Shown: positions 5,332 through 6,275 of the stretch, piece after piece
How positions within the stretch are numbered: the stretch's first letter is position 1
Layout: every line of letters starts with the position of its first letter
Assembly: GCA_030528815.1 (NCBI GenBank)
Contig: JAUMYE010000059.1
Coordinates: 1 to 6,275, forward strand
Direction: 5' to 3'
Length of the DNA: 6,275 bases
Source of the DNA: Candidatus Saccharimonadota bacterium
GTDB lineage: Bacteria; Patescibacteriota; Saccharimonadia; Saccharimonadales; Saccharimonadaceae
Notes under the pieces: model-generated
Told to the model about the DNA's origin: nothing
The model's input: the letters and a program-made list of their open reading frames with translations, nothing else
Database searches by the model: none
Translations under genes and position numbers: made by a program

Positions 5332-6275
5332 TTATTCTTCGACGTTATCTTTTAGGTCTTTGCCTTCCATAAGGTTAGCGAAGTCGGATAGATAGAAGCC
5401 TAGAACACCGCCAAATACTGGGAAGATTACATAGGTAACTAGCATTGGCATCAAAGCGTTCATTAGAGAATCTACGCCTTCAGCGCTTGCTGGGAAGATA
5501 CCATACATCATACCAACAGCTGGGTTTAGTACGAAGGTGTTGGATTGCTGACCAAAGAAGTTGCTATTGATAACAACTGCAAGAAGCATAGCGACAAATA
5601 CGCCAGCGGATACAGTGATAGCAAATGCGACTTTGTTTTCTTTGACGCGCTGTGCACGAGCAAAGAAGAAAGCAATGATGATAGCACCAATGAATTCTAC
5701 CATTGTGACAGCCCAGAAGAAGCTGTAATCTGCGTTTGCTGCTACTAGATCGCCAGTTGCGGTTAGGGTTGGCAAAACAGATGTTGCGGCTTCGATATTG
5801 CCGGAGTTGATACCAGCCTGATAGAAACCATTAATTACTAGGAAGCCTAGCCATGAACCAAGTACCTGAGAAATGATGTAGATAACACCACGAACTGCGG
5901 AAACGCGGCGGCTTGCCATCATGCCTGCGGTAACGATTGGGTTTAGGTGTGCGCCGGATAGCTTGACGATAGCAAGTGTGATACCGACGTAAGCAAGGAT
6001 CATGTAAAGTGGGTTAAATAGACCAAGGGTAAGAGCAATCATGGTAATGATAGCTGTACCGAAGATCTCACCAACGATAGCGCCAATGATTCTTGTATCT
6101 TTGAAGATAGTAAGAATATTTTCGTTCTCGTCACCCTTGCGAGCAAAGAAGGTCTTTACTGCGCTTGGCTTTGCCTTGGAGCTAATGATCTTGGTTGTAA
6201 CCTTTGCAGATTTGTTCTTCTTTACGTTGTTTTTGAACTCGACCTTAGCTTTCTTGGAAGCTTTCTTTGAAGATT
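5332..6275 (-). CDS. Aquaporin-family (MIP) channel with basic N-terminal tail, 5' end outside the window
   Basis: This is a major intrinsic protein channel, expected to pass water or small neutral solutes across the cytoplasmic membrane. The frame has no stop through 6275, so the gene continues beyond the edge. An internal ATG at 6042 would delete the first membrane segment and is not the start. About 313 residues are visible. First comes a tail of about 45 residues rich in Lys, Ala and Ser (e.g. KKASKKAK), then a short charged linker, then GEIFGTAIITM beginning helix 1. The first half-helix is SGAHLNPIVTAG (NPI at 5935-5943) and the second is LNPAVGMM (5515-5526). Six membrane spans fit. 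Canonical boxes are NPA and NPAR; here the first is NPI, and valine replaces the filter arginine, so selectivity is probably not that of a standard water channel. The C terminus is short and acidic. Convergent with the acidic orphan gene. Confidence 0.9.
   Translation of the reverse strand, partial: SSKKASKKAKVEFKNNVKKNKSAKVTTKIISSKAKPSAVKTFFARKGDENENILTIFKDTRIIGAIVGEIFGTAIITMIALTLGLFNPLYMILAYVGITLAIVKLSGAHLNPIVTAGMMASRRVSAVRGVIYIISQVLGSWLGFLVINGFYQAGINSGNIEAATSVLPTLTATGDLVAANADYSFFWAVTMVEFIGAIIIAFFFARAQRVKENKVAFAITVSAGVFVAMLLAVVINSNFFGQQSNTFVLNPAVGMMYGIFPASAEGVDSLMNALMPMLVTYVIFPVFGGVLGFYLSDFANLMEGKDLKDNVEE

Noticed and set aside
5332..6042. Channel gene starting at the internal ATG at 6042
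   Set aside because: This would cut through the first membrane helix, and the same frame stays open and sensible to the window edge.
1..6275. Recoded TGA (as in some other CPR phyla)
   Set aside because: All genes with a visible end stop at TAA or TAG and contain no in-frame TGA, so there is no evidence for recoding.

Overview
The window looks like a chromosomal piece of a small-genome bacterium, most likely a member of Candidatus Saccharibacteria (TM7, Patescibacteria/CPR). This is judged from overall protein character: a short EF-Ts, a single-PDZ membrane-anchored HtrA, extended -10 promoters with apparently leaderless starts, and very compact spacing. No marker in the window proves the phylum. 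The standard code (or code 11) fits, because every gene whose end is visible stops at TAA or TAG and none needs TGA read as an amino acid. No mobile element, tRNA, rRNA or CRISPR array is visible.

Region 1 (1-1702, envelope and secretion). A stretch of about 120 bases without a clear gene is followed by a bidirectional terminator and lepB (signal peptidase I) on the minus strand. lepB diverges from a conserved-looking multi-span membrane protein (914-1702). The two promoters are mirror images: each is an extended -10 TGCTAAAAT inside a 20-bp near-perfect inverted repeat, and each lies so close to its start codon that the messages should be leaderless or nearly so.

Region 2 (1732-3082). htrA (trypsin-like serine protease with one PDZ domain) lies 29 bases after the membrane protein and probably shares its transcript. 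It ends in an intrinsic terminator. Together with lepB this makes a small cluster for protein export and envelope quality control.

Region 3 (3083-4622). This is the rpsB-tsf translation operon (ribosomal protein S2, elongation factor Ts). It has its own extended -10 promoter, a leader hairpin just before the rpsB ribosome binding site, a short related sequence in the rpsB-tsf gap, and a strong terminator with a GAAA loop.

Region 4 (4623-5284). A 250-base non-coding stretch holds two copies of a 23-base palindromic repeat and then a textbook promoter (TTGAAA, 17 bases, TATAAT). These precede a 119-residue acidic protein of unknown function whose codon use differs from its neighbours.

Region 5 (5285-6275). 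Two back-to-back terminators separate this orphan from a convergent minus-strand gene for an aquaporin-family (MIP) channel. That gene runs off the right edge. It has an unusual lysine/alanine/serine-rich N-terminal tail and non-canonical pore residues (NPI at the first box, NPAV instead of NPAR at the second).

The most interesting points are the mirrored leaderless promoter pair, the palindrome-controlled acidic orphan, and the aquaporin with an altered filter and basic tail. I did not find convincing evidence of a wholly new multi-gene system.
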